Below, piece after piece: positions 43,081-52,133 of a stretch of DNA of 64,000 nt. Every line of letters begins with the position of its first letter. Position 1 is the first letter of the stretch. The translations under genes and the position numbers were made by a program. This stretch comes from Pelagimonas sp. Its GTDB lineage: Bacteria; Pseudomonadota; Alphaproteobacteria; Rhodobacterales; Rhodobacteraceae. The stretch is from NCBI GenBank assembly GCA_025210455.1, contig JAOARQ010000054.1, forward strand, positions 1 through 64,000. Reading direction: 5' to 3'. The notes beneath the pieces were generated by a model that was given only the letters and a program-made list of their open reading frames with translations, did not search any database and had not been told where the DNA came from.

Positions 43081-43130
43081 TATAAAACCGATAAAAAGGG
43101 TTGGGTCAATACCTGACTTGAAAAATCAGG
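43081..43130 (-). promoter_or_regulatory. promoter of fbpA with TGA-N9-TCA (iron-box-like) operator
   Basis: On the minus strand TTGACC (43109-43104), a 17-base spacer, and TTTATA (43086-43081). Just upstream is CCTGA-N9-TCAGG (43130-43112), which contains TGA-N9-TCA, the form of the RirA iron-responsive box. The box overlaps the mazG stop codon. Confidence 0.6.
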
Positions 43131-43944
43131 AATTACTTTTTGTCGCAGCCTCATCCGCCTTGGCCGCATCCCAGAGCGCGTCCATCTCCGCAAGATCCGA
43201 CTGCTGCGGGCTGCGGCCCTGTCTGGCCAGTTCTGCTTCGATATACTCAAAGCGGCGGGTGAATTTACCATTAGCGGCGCGCAGGGCGGCTTCGGGGTCG
43301 ATGTTCAGGTGGCGGGCCAGATTGGCCATGACAAACAGCAGATCGCCAAATTCTTCGAACTGATGCTGCGGGTCTTCTGCTTCGCGCAGTTCCTGCATTT
43401 CTTCGGCCACCTTATCCAGCACCTGATCGGTTTCGGGCCAATCGAATCCCACCCGGGCGGCACGTTTTTGTAGTTTCACCGCACGCAGCAGGGCAGGCAG
43501 CCCCAGCGCCACCCCATCCAGCACCCCTTGCTGCGCTTTGGCGGCGCGCTCGTCGGCTTTGATCTTTTCCCAGTCCTGTGTCTGCTGATCGGCGCTTTTG
43601 GCATTGCTTTCGCTGCCAAAGACATGCGGGTGCCGCGCGACCATTTTGTCTGACATGGTGTCAGCCACCTCATCAAAGCCAAACAGGCCCTTTTCGCTGG
43701 CCATCTGCGCATGAAAGACCGACTGGAACAGCAAATCCCCCAGTTCTCCTTTCAGCTCTTGCCAGTCCTGGCGTTCAATGGCGTCGGCCACCTCATAGGC
43801 TTCTTCGATGGTGTAGGGGGCGATGCTGGCGAAATCCTGTTCCAGATCCCAGGGGCAGCCGGTGTCAGGATCGCGCAGCCTGCGCATGATTTCGATCAGG
43901 CGCGGCATGCCGCCTTTTGGGTTGTGGATCAGGTCATCGCTCAT
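43126..43944 (-). CDS. mazG: nucleoside triphosphate pyrophosphohydrolase MazG
   Basis: A 272-residue two-domain MazG that hydrolyses abnormal NTPs. The first domain has LRDPDTGCPWDLEQDFASI, EEAYEV and ELGDLLFQSVFHA; the second repeats the EEFGDLLFVMANLAR pattern, both giving the ExxE-type metal sites. Full length for the family. It overlaps nothing but ends within the fbpA operator and is divergent from the first M20 amidohydrolase gene. Confidence 0.93.
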   Translation of the reverse strand: MSDDLIHNPKGGMPRLIEIMRRLRDPDTGCPWDLEQDFASIAPYTIEEAYEVADAIERQDWQELKGELGDLLFQSVFHAQMASEKGLFGFDEVADTMSDKMVARHPHVFGSESNAKSADQQTQDWEKIKADERAAKAQQGVLDGVALGLPALLRAVKLQKRAARVGFDWPETDQVLDKVAEEMQELREAEDPQHQFEEFGDLLFVMANLARHLNIDPEAALRAANGKFTRRFEYIEAELARQGRSPQQSDLAEMDALWDAAKADEAATKSNS

Positions 43945-44006
43945 TGCAGCCCCCGGGGAATTCGTGTCATCTGCAGGGATACCGATCCCCAGACAGGAGT
44001 CCAGCC

Positions 44007-45161
44007 ATGGCCGTAGTAAACCGTATTGCAGGCTTTGCCGATGAAATGGCCACCTGGCGGCGTCATCTGCATATGAACCCGGAACTGGGGCTGGACTGCC
44101 ATAAGACCGCTGCCTTTGTTGTGGAGCGCCTGAAAGAGTTCGGCGTCGATGAGATCCACGAAGGGATCGCCACCAGCGGGGTTGTGGCTGTGATCCACGG
44201 CACGGGGCAGGGCCCCGTGACTGGGCTGCGCGCCGATATGGATGCGCTGCCCATGCGAGAAGAAACCGGGGCTGACTGGGCGTCGACGGTGCCGGGGCGG
44301 ATGCATGCCTGTGGCCATGACGGTCACACCACCATGTTGCTGGGGGCTGCGAAATACCTCTCGGAAACCCGCAACTTCAAAGGCAAAGTGGTGCTGATTT
44401 TCCAACCCGCCGAAGAAACCATCGGTGGCGGCCGCATCATGGTGCAGGACGAAAAGATCATGGATCGCTTTGGTGTCGAAGAGGTCTATGGGTTGCATAC
44501 CGATCCCTTTAGCGACCTTGGAGAGCTGCGCACCGGGCCGGGGCCATTGATGGCGGCGGTGGATGATTTCAACATCACCCTCAAAGGCAAAGGGGGCCAC
44601 GCGGCCTATCCGCATACCTGTGTGGATCCTTTGCCCTGTGTCTTTGCATTAGGGGCGGCGCTGCAATCCATCGTGTCGCGCAACATGAGCCCCTTTGACA
44701 GCACTGTCCTGTCGATCACGCAGGTGCATGGCGGGACGGCTATGAACATCATCCCGGAAGAGGCGGTGATCTCTGGCACCCTGCGCACATTAACGCCCGA
44801 GGCGCGCGCCCTGGGGGAACGCCGCATTCGCGAAGTAGCGACGGGCCATGCGGCCAGCTTTGGCCTTGAGATTGACATCGACTGGGAGGCAGGCTATCCG
44901 CCCACCATCAATCACGCCGCACAGGCGGCCTTTGCGGCGGATATCGCGCGTGGCGTCACCCATACGGTTGTGGATGATCTGGCCCCTGAAATGGGGGCCG
45001 AAGATTTTTCCTATATGCTGGAAGCGCGCCCCGGTGCCTTTTTGTTCCTCGGGCAGGGTGTCGGCCCTTCGGTGCATCACCCGGAATTCGATTTCAACGA
45101 TGAGGCCGCGCCGATTGGGGCCAGCTTTTTCGCGCGCCTTGTGGAAACACGCGGGGCCTGA
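44007..45161 (+). CDS. M20 family amidohydrolase (hippurate/N-acyl amino acid hydrolase-like), copy 1
   Basis: A 384-residue zinc peptidase of the M20D group that removes acyl groups from amino acids. Metal-site blocks are RADMDALPM, HACGHDGHTTMLLGAAKYL and the C-terminal MGAEDFSYMLEARPGAF. ACAGGAG precedes the ATG at 44007; the frame upstream overlaps mazG. A paralogue of similar size lies at 46735, separated by a repeat and a Hint-domain gene. The second 272-bp repeat begins three bases after the TGA stop. Confidence 0.87.
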   Translation: MAVVNRIAGFADEMATWRRHLHMNPELGLDCHKTAAFVVERLKEFGVDEIHEGIATSGVVAVIHGTGQGPVTGLRADMDALPMREETGADWASTVPGRMHACGHDGHTTMLLGAAKYLSETRNFKGKVVLIFQPAEETIGGGRIMVQDEKIMDRFGVEEVYGLHTDPFSDLGELRTGPGPLMAAVDDFNITLKGKGGHAAYPHTCVDPLPCVFALGAALQSIVSRNMSPFDSTVLSITQVHGGTAMNIIPEEAVISGTLRTLTPEARALGERRIREVATGHAASFGLEIDIDWEAGYPPTINHAAQAAFAADIARGVTHTVVDDLAPEMGAEDFSYMLEARPGAFLFLGQGVGPSVHHPEFDFNDEAAPIGASFFARLVETRGA

Positions 45162-45163
45162 CT

Positions 45164-45435
45164 CTAGGGCCTGATGACATGCCCCCGCGCCCCCGATTTG
45201 AGAGCAAAATTCATCGGCGTTAGGCATTTTGGTGATGTAAAGGTGGCCCCTTTTCGAGCCAAAATAACGCCGCGATGGTGGATTTTGGCCAAATCTCGAA
45301 AAGACGCGGCGAATTTTGCCCACCGCGGCGTTGTTTTTCCCTCGTGATCAACCAGATCACGGCGGCCAAAATGCCTGGCGTTGAGCAAAATTCGTTTCGC
45401 GCCGGGGGCACGGGGTGAATGTCAACAGGCCCTAG
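45164..45435. repeat. 272-bp inverted-repeat intergenic element, copy 2
   Basis: Same structure as 33162-33434, with CTAG at both ends. Internal stretches such as the ~58 bases from 45239 are identical in the two copies. The right-hand CTAG provides the TAG stop of the Hint-domain gene read on the minus strand, and the left end starts just after the amidohydrolase stop. Confidence 0.87.
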
Positions 45436-46553
45436 GCTTCATCCAAAAGCGGCTGGCGGTTCTTGCGCAGGCGGGACACCAGTCGCTTTTGCTTTGGTAA
45501 GGGGGGCACTGGTTTTGCGGTCTGCGGGTCGATCTGCGCCATCAGATCCGGGAAAAGCCGGTGCAGTTCCGCAACGGTCTCCGGCGGCATGGTTTCCAGA
45601 ACGCCGGGGCCGGTGTGCAGGGTTTCGGTCGGCGCGCCCTCGGCATAGATCACCTGATGATCCGCCATCAGAATATGAAAATAGGTCACCGACTGGGCGC
45701 GGCTATCAACGCGAATGCCGGGCATCTGGGTCAGCTTGATCGCCGGGATCAGCACATCTTTCAGGCCGAACATGCGCCCGGCCACCTTGGAAGACACCAG
45801 CATACGATGCTGACGTGACACCCAGAGATCCCGTTTGGGCAGGCCACGGCCCAGACGACCGGCGCGGATCAGCACCGGGTGCAGTTTGGGGTTCTCTGAC
45901 AGCGCCTCGGGCCCCAGTTCGCAGGAAAACAGGGCCAGAACCGGGGCAAAGCCATTGTCCAAAGTCTGAACCAGATCGCCGGCCTGCAAATCCTGCACTG
46001 GGCGCGGGCCCTGATCGGTTTCGATCAATGTGCCGTGGGTGACACAGAAGGGCACGGTGTTGGCGCCTGCCACCGCGCCGCCGCCGGAATTTGATGGTCC
46101 TTCCTGTGCGCTGATGACCTGTAGCGCAACATTCTGCGGCGGCACCTCATTGACAAAGGCGATGCCTTCGACGGTGCCATAAGCCGGGCTGGAATTGCGG
46201 ATATTGACCGCCAGAACACGGTAGGTGGCGCCGGTGACCGGATCGCGCATCACAAACTGAAACTCGGCTTCGATCCGCGTGCCCGCGCCATATGTTTCCT
46301 GAATGCCGTCGCCATCTTCGTCGATTGAGATAGTATTGGTCAGGCTCTGATTGCCATCGTTATCGGCAAAGTTATTGTCAGAATTACTGGCGCTGCCGTC
46401 GGTCACCTGAATGGCCTGTGTCGGGCCGGAATTGATGGTAACTGTGCGGCCCAGCATATGGCTGCCATCGCCCTGCGTGACACCATCCAACTGGCCACCA
46501 CCCGAGATGGTCAGCTTGGATTCTTCCAAAAGGTGAACCGTATAAATCGCCAC
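45432..46553 (-). CDS. Hint-domain protein
   Basis: A 373-residue protein typical of Roseobacters: an N-terminal beta-rich part with acidic repeats (ISIDEDGDGIQETYG) and a C-terminal Hint (hedgehog/intein-type) domain starting at VPFCVTHGTLIETDQGPRPV, with VSRQHRMLV inside. The Hint domain may cleave the chain autocatalytically, with the Cys in PFC as nucleophile. The GTG at 46553 has CAGGG upstream; the frame continues to 46616 without a site. It sits between two paralogous amidohydrolase genes, on the opposite strand. The TAG stop comes from the adjoining repeat. Confidence 0.78.
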   Translation of the reverse strand: MAIYTVHLLEESKLTISGGGQLDGVTQGDGSHMLGRTVTINSGPTQAIQVTDGSASNSDNNFADNDGNQSLTNTISIDEDGDGIQETYGAGTRIEAEFQFVMRDPVTGATYRVLAVNIRNSSPAYGTVEGIAFVNEVPPQNVALQVISAQEGPSNSGGGAVAGANTVPFCVTHGTLIETDQGPRPVQDLQAGDLVQTLDNGFAPVLALFSCELGPEALSENPKLHPVLIRAGRLGRGLPKRDLWVSRQHRMLVSSKVAGRMFGLKDVLIPAIKLTQMPGIRVDSRAQSVTYFHILMADHQVIYAEGAPTETLHTGPGVLETMPPETVAELHRLFPDLMAQIDPQTAKPVPPLPKQKRLVSRLRKNRQPLLDEA

Positions 46554-46734
46554 GTGATACCCTGTAAACTGCTGCGCCGCTTTGCGGACGGTTTGTGTTT
46601 GCGTGAATCTTAGCAAATTTTAAGAAAACTGTATACATCGGGCAGATGACCGCGCGGCATCCCGCTTTGGTCATATCTTTGTGGGGTTTACAGGCCGTGC
46701 GCACAACGCAAAAGTGGCGCAAAGGAGAGCACCT

Positions 46735-47904
46735 ATGCCCGTGATCAATTCCATTGCAGCCCTGTCCGAGGACATGAAAACCTGGCGCAGGCATCTGCAT
46801 CAGAACCCGGAAATCGGCCTTGAGTGCCACGCCACTGCCGATTTCGTCATAGAGAAACTAAAGTCCTTTGGCATCAGTGACATGAGCACGGGCTGGGCCA
46901 AATCCGGGGTGATTGCCATTATCGAAGGTCGCGCACCGGGCCGGACCATCGGCTTGCGGGCGGATATGGATGCGCTGCCCATGCAGGATCTCTCGGGGGC
47001 GGATCATGCGTCGCAGGTGGCGGACCGGTCTCATGCCTGTGGGCATGATGGGCATACCACCATGCTGCTGGGGGCGGCGAAGTATCTGGCCGAGACGCGT
47101 AACTTCGCCGGTCGTGTGGCGCTGATCTTTCAGCCGGGCGAAGAGGGCCACGATGGCGGCAAGATCATGGTCGAAGAGGGCATGATGGAGCGCTACGCCA
47201 TCGAAGAGGTCTATGGCATTCACAATATGCCGGGGCTGACGGCGGGGCATATTCATACCCGGCCGGGGGCTTTGCTGGCGGGTGCGGCCGAATTTACCAT
47301 CGATATACAGGGACGCGGCGGCCACGGGGCCATGCCCAGCAAGGCGCTTGATCCCATTGTTGCGGCGGCGTCGATTGTGCAGGCCTTGCAAAGCATTGTT
47401 AGCCGCAATGTGGATGCAAGCGATCAGGTGGTGCTTTCGGTGGCAACGATCCATGCGGGCACGGCGATGAATATCATTCCCGATAGTGCGCAGATGACCG
47501 GCACGGTGCGTTTTTACGATGATGCACTGGCCCGAACGGTACAGACCCGTATGGAAGAGGTGGTTGCCTTTCAGGCCAAAAGCTTTGGCATGGAGGGCAA
47601 GCTGACCTATCGTGTCGTCTGCCCGCCCACCGTCAATGACCCGGACAAAGCCGCCTTTGCCGCCGGGATCGCCCGTGAGGTGGTCGGTGAAGAGCAGTCC
47701 AATGGCGATACGGATCCGATCATGCCGACCGAGGATTTTTCTTATATGCTAGAAGCCCGACCGGGCGCCTATATGTTTTTGGGGCAGGGGGACACGCCGA
47801 TGTGTCACCACCCTGCCTATGATTTCAACGATGACATCTCACCGGTTGGGGCCAGCTTTTTCGCGACATTGGTTGAGCGGGCTTTGCCGCTTAAGGGTGG
47901 ATAA
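46735..47904 (+). CDS. M20 family amidohydrolase (hippurate/N-acyl amino acid hydrolase-like), copy 2
   Basis: A 389-residue paralogue of the enzyme at 44007, sharing TWRRHLHQNPEIGLECH, RADMDALPM, HACGHDGHTTMLLGAAKYLAETRNF and PTEDFSYMLEARPGAYMFLGQG. AAAGGAGAGC lies before the ATG at 46735. The pair probably arose by tandem duplication and then diverged. Its end overlaps the convergent SHMT-like gene by 14 bases. Confidence 0.87.
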   Translation: MPVINSIAALSEDMKTWRRHLHQNPEIGLECHATADFVIEKLKSFGISDMSTGWAKSGVIAIIEGRAPGRTIGLRADMDALPMQDLSGADHASQVADRSHACGHDGHTTMLLGAAKYLAETRNFAGRVALIFQPGEEGHDGGKIMVEEGMMERYAIEEVYGIHNMPGLTAGHIHTRPGALLAGAAEFTIDIQGRGGHGAMPSKALDPIVAAASIVQALQSIVSRNVDASDQVVLSVATIHAGTAMNIIPDSAQMTGTVRFYDDALARTVQTRMEEVVAFQAKSFGMEGKLTYRVVCPPTVNDPDKAAFAAGIAREVVGEEQSNGDTDPIMPTEDFSYMLEARPGAYMFLGQGDTPMCHHPAYDFNDDISPVGASFFATLVERALPLKGG

Positions 47905-49210
47905 AGTGGATCTGATCAAAACTTTGCCGCCAGTCCGCCACCTCTGAAGCCAGTAGCGCTGGATCAGGCTGGCCAAGGGCGCGGGCGATCAGATCGGCCA
48001 GTCTGGGGGCGTGATCCGTGGTCATGCCCCAGCGCACCAGTTCAGGGGTGCCAAAGCGCAGCCCGTTCATATCCCCGGCCACCGGGTCAATCGGCAGGCC
48101 GATGCCGCAGGCCAGAAAACCCGCCTGACGCAATATCTTGGAGGCGGCCTGCCCCCCGCCAAAGCGCGCTGCTTTCAGTGCAAACTGATGTGATTGGGTG
48201 GCGCCCTGCGTGCCAGTAAAGACGGGCAGATCTCGTGCGCTCAGCTCGGCGGCCAGGGCCTGGGACAGGGCGATCATCTCTTGGGCGTAGCCAACGCCGA
48301 AATCGCGCCAATCCAGCATGGTAACCGCCAGTGCCGCAGACTTTGCCGCATCAAAATTGGCGGTCATGCCGGGAAAGGCGATGGCATCCAGCCGCTGCGC
48401 GATATCGGCCTCATTGGTGACGATCAATCCACCTGCCGGGCCGCCCAGACTTTTGTAGGTGCTCATGGTCATCAGATGCGCGCCCTCATGCAGCGGATTG
48501 CGCCAGGCCTTGCCCGCAATGATCCCGCATTGATGCGCGGCATCGAACATCACCTTGGCATCGACCTCATCGGCGATGGCGCGGATTTTGCGCACCGGGT
48601 GTTCGAACAGATTAAGACTTCCTCCGATGGTGATCAGCTTGGGGTGATGTGCCTTGGCCAGCGCGCGCAGCCCGTCAAGATCGACGCTATAGCCGTCTGC
48701 GCTGATGGGGGCTTCGATGATCCGCAGGCCAAACAGCCCGGCACATCCTGCCAGATGGTGGGTCACATGGCCGCCAATGCTAGCCGGAGGGGCGATTATG
48801 GTATCACCGGGCAGGCAGCAGGCCATGAACCCATAAAGATTGGCCATCGCCCCCGAAGCGACACGGATCTCGGCATAGTCCGCATCAAACACCTCGGCGC
48901 TTAGGGCGGCGGCGATGACTTCGATTTCTTCGATGGCCTCAAGGCCCATTTCATATTTGTCACCGGGATAGCCCAACGAAGGCCTCGACCCGATGCCAGA
49001 GGACAGCAGGGCTTCGGCGCGCGGGTTCATCACATTGGTGGCCGGGTTCAGGTTGAAACACTGCTTTTCATGGATGCTGCGATTGTCCTCGGCCAGAGTT
49101 TCCAGCCGCGAAAGAAGCGTGCTGCTTTGGGTCATGGCGGCATAGTGCGCAATGTCCTGCACGCGGGTTTCGCAAGGGGTGGGCACCCAGTCACGTTTGG
49201 CAAGGGGCAT
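47891..49210 (-). CDS. serine hydroxymethyltransferase-like PLP enzyme
   Basis: A 439-residue fold-type I PLP enzyme related to GlyA. It has SGAMANLYGFMACCLPGD, the Asp-His pair of FDAAHQCGI and the PLP lysine in MSTYKSLGGPAGGLIV, where housekeeping SHMT has THKTLRGPRGG. These differences suggest a specialised enzyme such as a beta-hydroxy amino acid aldolase or alpha-methylserine-type transferase, not the folate-pathway enzyme. The ATG at 49210 has AGGACAG upstream. A divergent LysR gene and an agmatinase gene suggest a shared amino-acid pathway. Confidence 0.7.
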   Translation of the reverse strand: MPLAKRDWVPTPCETRVQDIAHYAAMTQSSTLLSRLETLAEDNRSIHEKQCFNLNPATNVMNPRAEALLSSGIGSRPSLGYPGDKYEMGLEAIEEIEVIAAALSAEVFDADYAEIRVASGAMANLYGFMACCLPGDTIIAPPASIGGHVTHHLAGCAGLFGLRIIEAPISADGYSVDLDGLRALAKAHHPKLITIGGSLNLFEHPVRKIRAIADEVDAKVMFDAAHQCGIIAGKAWRNPLHEGAHLMTMSTYKSLGGPAGGLIVTNEADIAQRLDAIAFPGMTANFDAAKSAALAVTMLDWRDFGVGYAQEMIALSQALAAELSARDLPVFTGTQGATQSHQFALKAARFGGGQAASKILRQAGFLACGIGLPIDPVAGDMNGLRFGTPELVRWGMTTDHAPRLADLIARALGQPDPALLASEVADWRQSFDQIHFIHP

Positions 49211-49292
49211 GGATCTGTCCTGTGATATGTTTGGTTTTGCCCAGCCTGCCGCCTGATACCTTGATTGGCAAAGCAGTTTATCTATAGTTAGG

Positions 49293-49307
49293 CCTAGAAA
49301 AACTAGG
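49293..49307. promoter_or_regulatory. candidate LysR operator
   Basis: CCTAG-AAAAA-CTAGG, a perfect palindrome nine bases before the LysR start and in the gap to the SHMT-like gene. TAGTTAGGCCTAG just upstream shares the CTAG/TTAG elements. Such placement fits autoregulation and control of the divergent gene. Confidence 0.45.
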
Positions 49308-49315
49308 GGTATCCC

Positions 49316-50191
49316 ATGGCAGTAAAGCCCCCCCGGCCAAAAGGCCCCGCTCTGAATGCGCTGCGCGCCTTTGAAGCCGCCGCGCGTCATCAAAGCTTTG
49401 CGCTGGCTGCGGATGAACTTTCAGTGACGCCGGGCGCGATTTCGCAGCATGTAAAAACCCTGGAAGACTGGGCCGGGCAGCCGCTGTTTCAGCGTGCGCC
49501 CAATGGTGTATCTTTGACCCCGGCGGCGCAGCGCCTTGTGCCCCTGCTTGAGGCGGCGTTTGATCAATTGGGTGCGGCCACACGATTGCTGCGCTCGATG
49601 GGGACGCAGCGCGAGCTAAGCATTGCCACCCTGCCGTCGCTGGCGCAGCTTTGGTTGCCCAAAGTTCTGACTGGGGTGCGTGCCGCGTTGCCCGGGGTAA
49701 GTATCCGTGTCACCGGGCTGGAAACGCCCCCCATGCTGCGGCGTGAGCTGTTCGATCTGGCGATTTTCTACGAAGATCACGTAGAAGCGCAGGGGCGGGT
49801 GATTTTGCATGATCAGATTTTTCCGGTCTGCGCGCCTGAGGTGGCGCAACAGATCACCTGCCTTGAAGATCTGCCAGATGTGCCGGTTTTGTCAGATCTG
49901 ACATGGGATCAGGATTGGCCGCTCTGGTGCGCGGCGCAGGGGCTGGATTTCGCTGCGTTTGCCAACCACTCGCGCTATTCTCTGTATGCGCTCGCCCTGC
50001 AAGAGGCGCGGGCCGGGGCCGGGGTTATGATGGGGCATTCCGGGCTGGTCGAACAAGATCTGGCGCAGGGGCGATTGCTGCGCCTGCCGTTTCCCGCCAT
50101 CCATACGGGGCGGGTGCTGACGCTGGGTTTGGCGGTTGAGGATGATCCTGTGCTTGCTGATTTGATCAAATTTTTCACCCCGCCCCCTTGA
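49316..50191 (+). CDS. LysR family regulator, GcvA-like
   Basis: A 291-residue LysR protein whose N-terminus (PPRPKGPALNALRAFEAAARH, then ADELSVTPGAISQHVKTLE) is characteristic of the GcvA branch. Divergent from the SHMT-like gene and followed 47 bases later by agmatinase, so it probably controls both sides. The ligand is likely an amino acid or derivative (inferred). Confidence 0.83.
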   Translation: MAVKPPRPKGPALNALRAFEAAARHQSFALAADELSVTPGAISQHVKTLEDWAGQPLFQRAPNGVSLTPAAQRLVPLLEAAFDQLGAATRLLRSMGTQRELSIATLPSLAQLWLPKVLTGVRAALPGVSIRVTGLETPPMLRRELFDLAIFYEDHVEAQGRVILHDQIFPVCAPEVAQQITCLEDLPDVPVLSDLTWDQDWPLWCAAQGLDFAAFANHSRYSLYALALQEARAGAGVMMGHSGLVEQDLAQGRLLRLPFPAIHTGRVLTLGLAVEDDPVLADLIKFFTPPP

Positions 50192-50238
50192 CCCTGCTTA
50201 CCGGGCTGTGAAAGCTGCCCCCCATATCAGCAGGAGAA

Positions 50239-51207
50239 ATGGCTATGGCCCTGGAAGACGCGCAAGAACAGATTGACCATGCCTTTACCCGCGAAGATCT
50301 GAAAGGCCCGTCCTTTGAAAATGTCTTTGCCGGGGCACCGTCTTTTCTGCGTCGCAAATACACCAAAGACCTGCGCAATGTGGCTGTGGCTGTCACCGGG
50401 CTGCCCTTTGATCAGGCGGTGACCAGCCGTCCGGGCACGCGTCTTGGGCCACGCGCCATCCGTGAGGCATCGCTACTGCAGCCCTGTGATGCGCCTTATG
50501 GCTGGGGCTATGATGTGCTGTCCGAATTTGCCATCGCAGATTACGGCGATATGGCCTTTGACTATGCCGCGCCCTGGGAAATCGTTGAACGCATCACCGA
50601 TCATGTGGCTGGTATTCTGTCCATGGGGGCGGGCTGTATTGCGCTTGGTGGCGATCATTCGGTGACCCACGGCTGTCTGCGCGCTTATGCGGCGAAACAC
50701 GGTCCGCTTTGCGTCGTGCAATTTGATGCCCATACCGACACATGGGAAGATGACGATCCCAAGCGCGTCGATCATGGCACCTTCATGCGCAAAGCGGTGG
50801 ATGAGGGGTTGGTCGTGGCTGAACATTCGGTTCAGATCGGAATACGCACCGATAACCCCGATACCATGGGGTTCAACATTCTGGATGCGCGGCAGATGCA
50901 TCGCCAAGGCCCCGAAGCCATTGCGGCAAGGGTCAAAGAGATCGTAGGCGATCGCCCGGTCTATCTGACGTTTGACATCGACGCGCTGGACCCGGCTTTT
51001 GCACCCGGCACCGGCACCCCGGTCTGGGGCGGGCTGACCAGCCATCAGGCGGCGGTGGCGCTGCGTGAACTGGCGGGGATCAACATGGTGGGCGGCGATG
51101 TGGTCGAAGTGTCCCCCCCCTTTGACACCACCGGGGCCACGGCAGTGATGGCCGCCCATGTGGCCACAGAACTTCTGTGTCTTTGGGGATGGACGCGGCG
51201 CGGTTAG
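50239..51207 (+). CDS. speB: agmatinase/guanidino-acid ureohydrolase
   Basis: A 322-residue arginase-family hydrolase that releases urea from a guanidino substrate using two Mn ions. Metal ligands are in GGDHSVTHG, DAHTDTWED and DIDALDPAFAPGTGTP. The specificity (agmatine or guanidinobutyrate) is not settled by these motifs. CAGGAGAA lies before the ATG; a second ATG two codons later is possible. It ends overlapping the MmcQ/YjbR gene by four bases. Confidence 0.85.
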   Translation: MAMALEDAQEQIDHAFTREDLKGPSFENVFAGAPSFLRRKYTKDLRNVAVAVTGLPFDQAVTSRPGTRLGPRAIREASLLQPCDAPYGWGYDVLSEFAIADYGDMAFDYAAPWEIVERITDHVAGILSMGAGCIALGGDHSVTHGCLRAYAAKHGPLCVVQFDAHTDTWEDDDPKRVDHGTFMRKAVDEGLVVAEHSVQIGIRTDNPDTMGFNILDARQMHRQGPEAIAARVKEIVGDRPVYLTFDIDALDPAFAPGTGTPVWGGLTSHQAAVALRELAGINMVGGDVVEVSPPFDTTGATAVMAAHVATELLCLWGWTRRG

Positions 51208-51554
51208 GAGCGTTCGCCTAAAATCTCACGTTGCAGCTTTTTCGTCAGGGATTTGAAGACGATCTCATATGAAATGGTCAGCCGGTCGCGCAGTTCGTCC
51301 TGGGGGATCTCTTCCCAATAGACGCGCACCCAGGAGCGGTGAAAGTAAGGGGCTTTGCGCGCGCGACCCATTTCGATCAGCAGGCTGGCATCTTCGATTG
51401 ACGGGGTCTTGACCGAAACACCTTTGTCATCGGTGACGGTGCAGGCAAACATTTTGCCACCCACCTTCCAAGACGCCAGCGCCCCATCCGCCGGATCGGC
51501 CCACTCTGCGCCGGGCAGGGCGCGGCAGATGTCATCAACCAAATCGCTGCTCAT
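51204..51554 (-). CDS. MmcQ/YjbR family protein
   Basis: A 116-residue YjbR-like protein with the double-wing fold pattern: DDICRALPGAEWADP, VGGKMFACTVTDDKGVSVKT and a C-terminal WVRVYWEEIPQDELRDRLTISYE. Family members are thought to bind DNA; function is unknown. It is convergent with the agmatinase gene, overlapping by four bases. Confidence 0.8.
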   Translation of the reverse strand: MSSDLVDDICRALPGAEWADPADGALASWKVGGKMFACTVTDDKGVSVKTPSIEDASLLIEMGRARKAPYFHRSWVRVYWEEIPQDELRDRLTISYEIVFKSLTKKLQREILGERS

Positions 51555-51595
51555 GGCAGTCCCCCCGTGTTTGTCAGTTTACACCCACCGTGCCG

Positions 51596-52045
51596 TCACA
51601 CCTCATCAGGTGCAATGACAAAACGCGGCCCGACCCCGGCAACTTTGGCGCGATCTTCGGGGTTGTAGAGATGGCAGCTTTCAAGGCTGAGGCAGCCGCA
51701 GCCGATACAGCCATCCAGCTTGTCACGCAGTGAGGTCAACTGCGCGATCTTCTGATCCAAGGCCCGGCCAAAGCGTCTGGAAATGCGGCTCCAGTCGGAT
51801 TTCGCAGGCGCGCGGTGCTGGGGCAGATGGGCCATGGCATCGCGGATCTCAGACAGCGGAAAGCCCAGCTGCTGCGCGATCAGCACAAAAGACAACCGCC
51901 GGATATCTGCCCGCCCATAGCGTCGCTGCCCGCCTGCGTTGCGCGTGGGAAAGACCAGACCTTCCGATTCGTAGTGCCGGATGGCCGAAGGCGCCAGCCC
52001 CGTGCGTTCCGATATATCGCCAATTGTCAGCCCATCCCGTGCCAT
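51596..52045 (-). CDS. soxR: redox-sensitive transcriptional activator SoxR
   Basis: A 149-residue MerR-family regulator. The N-terminal helix-turn-helix includes TIGDISERTGLAPSAIRHYE, followed by the dimer helix and the [2Fe-2S] cluster motif CIGCGCLSLESC (C-x2-C-x-C-x5-C). Oxidation by redox-cycling compounds activates SoxR. The ATG at 52045 follows AAGGAAATC; the longer frame to 52186 crosses the operator and is rejected. Divergent from a glyoxalase-like gene with a SoxR box between them. Confidence 0.92.
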   Translation of the reverse strand: MARDGLTIGDISERTGLAPSAIRHYESEGLVFPTRNAGGQRRYGRADIRRLSFVLIAQQLGFPLSEIRDAMAHLPQHRAPAKSDWSRISRRFGRALDQKIAQLTSLRDKLDGCIGCGCLSLESCHLYNPEDRAKVAGVGPRFVIAPDEV

Positions 52046-52073
52046 GTCTTTGATTTCCTTGAAAAGGTATCTC

Positions 52074-52103
52074 TTGAGCTCAAGTGTACTTGAACTTTTA
52101 TCC
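52074..52103. promoter_or_regulatory. SoxR box and promoter of the glyoxalase-like gene
   Basis: GCTCAAGTGTACTTGAAC (52078-52095) resembles the SoxR consensus CCTCAAGTTAACTTGAGG. It lies between CTTGAG (-35 like) and TTATCC (-10 like) with about 19 bases between them, the stretched spacing used by MerR-family activators, pointing at the gene on the plus strand. Confidence 0.65.
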
Positions 52104-52133
52104 TGAGGCCATCTTGAAACGAAAGGACAGGAC

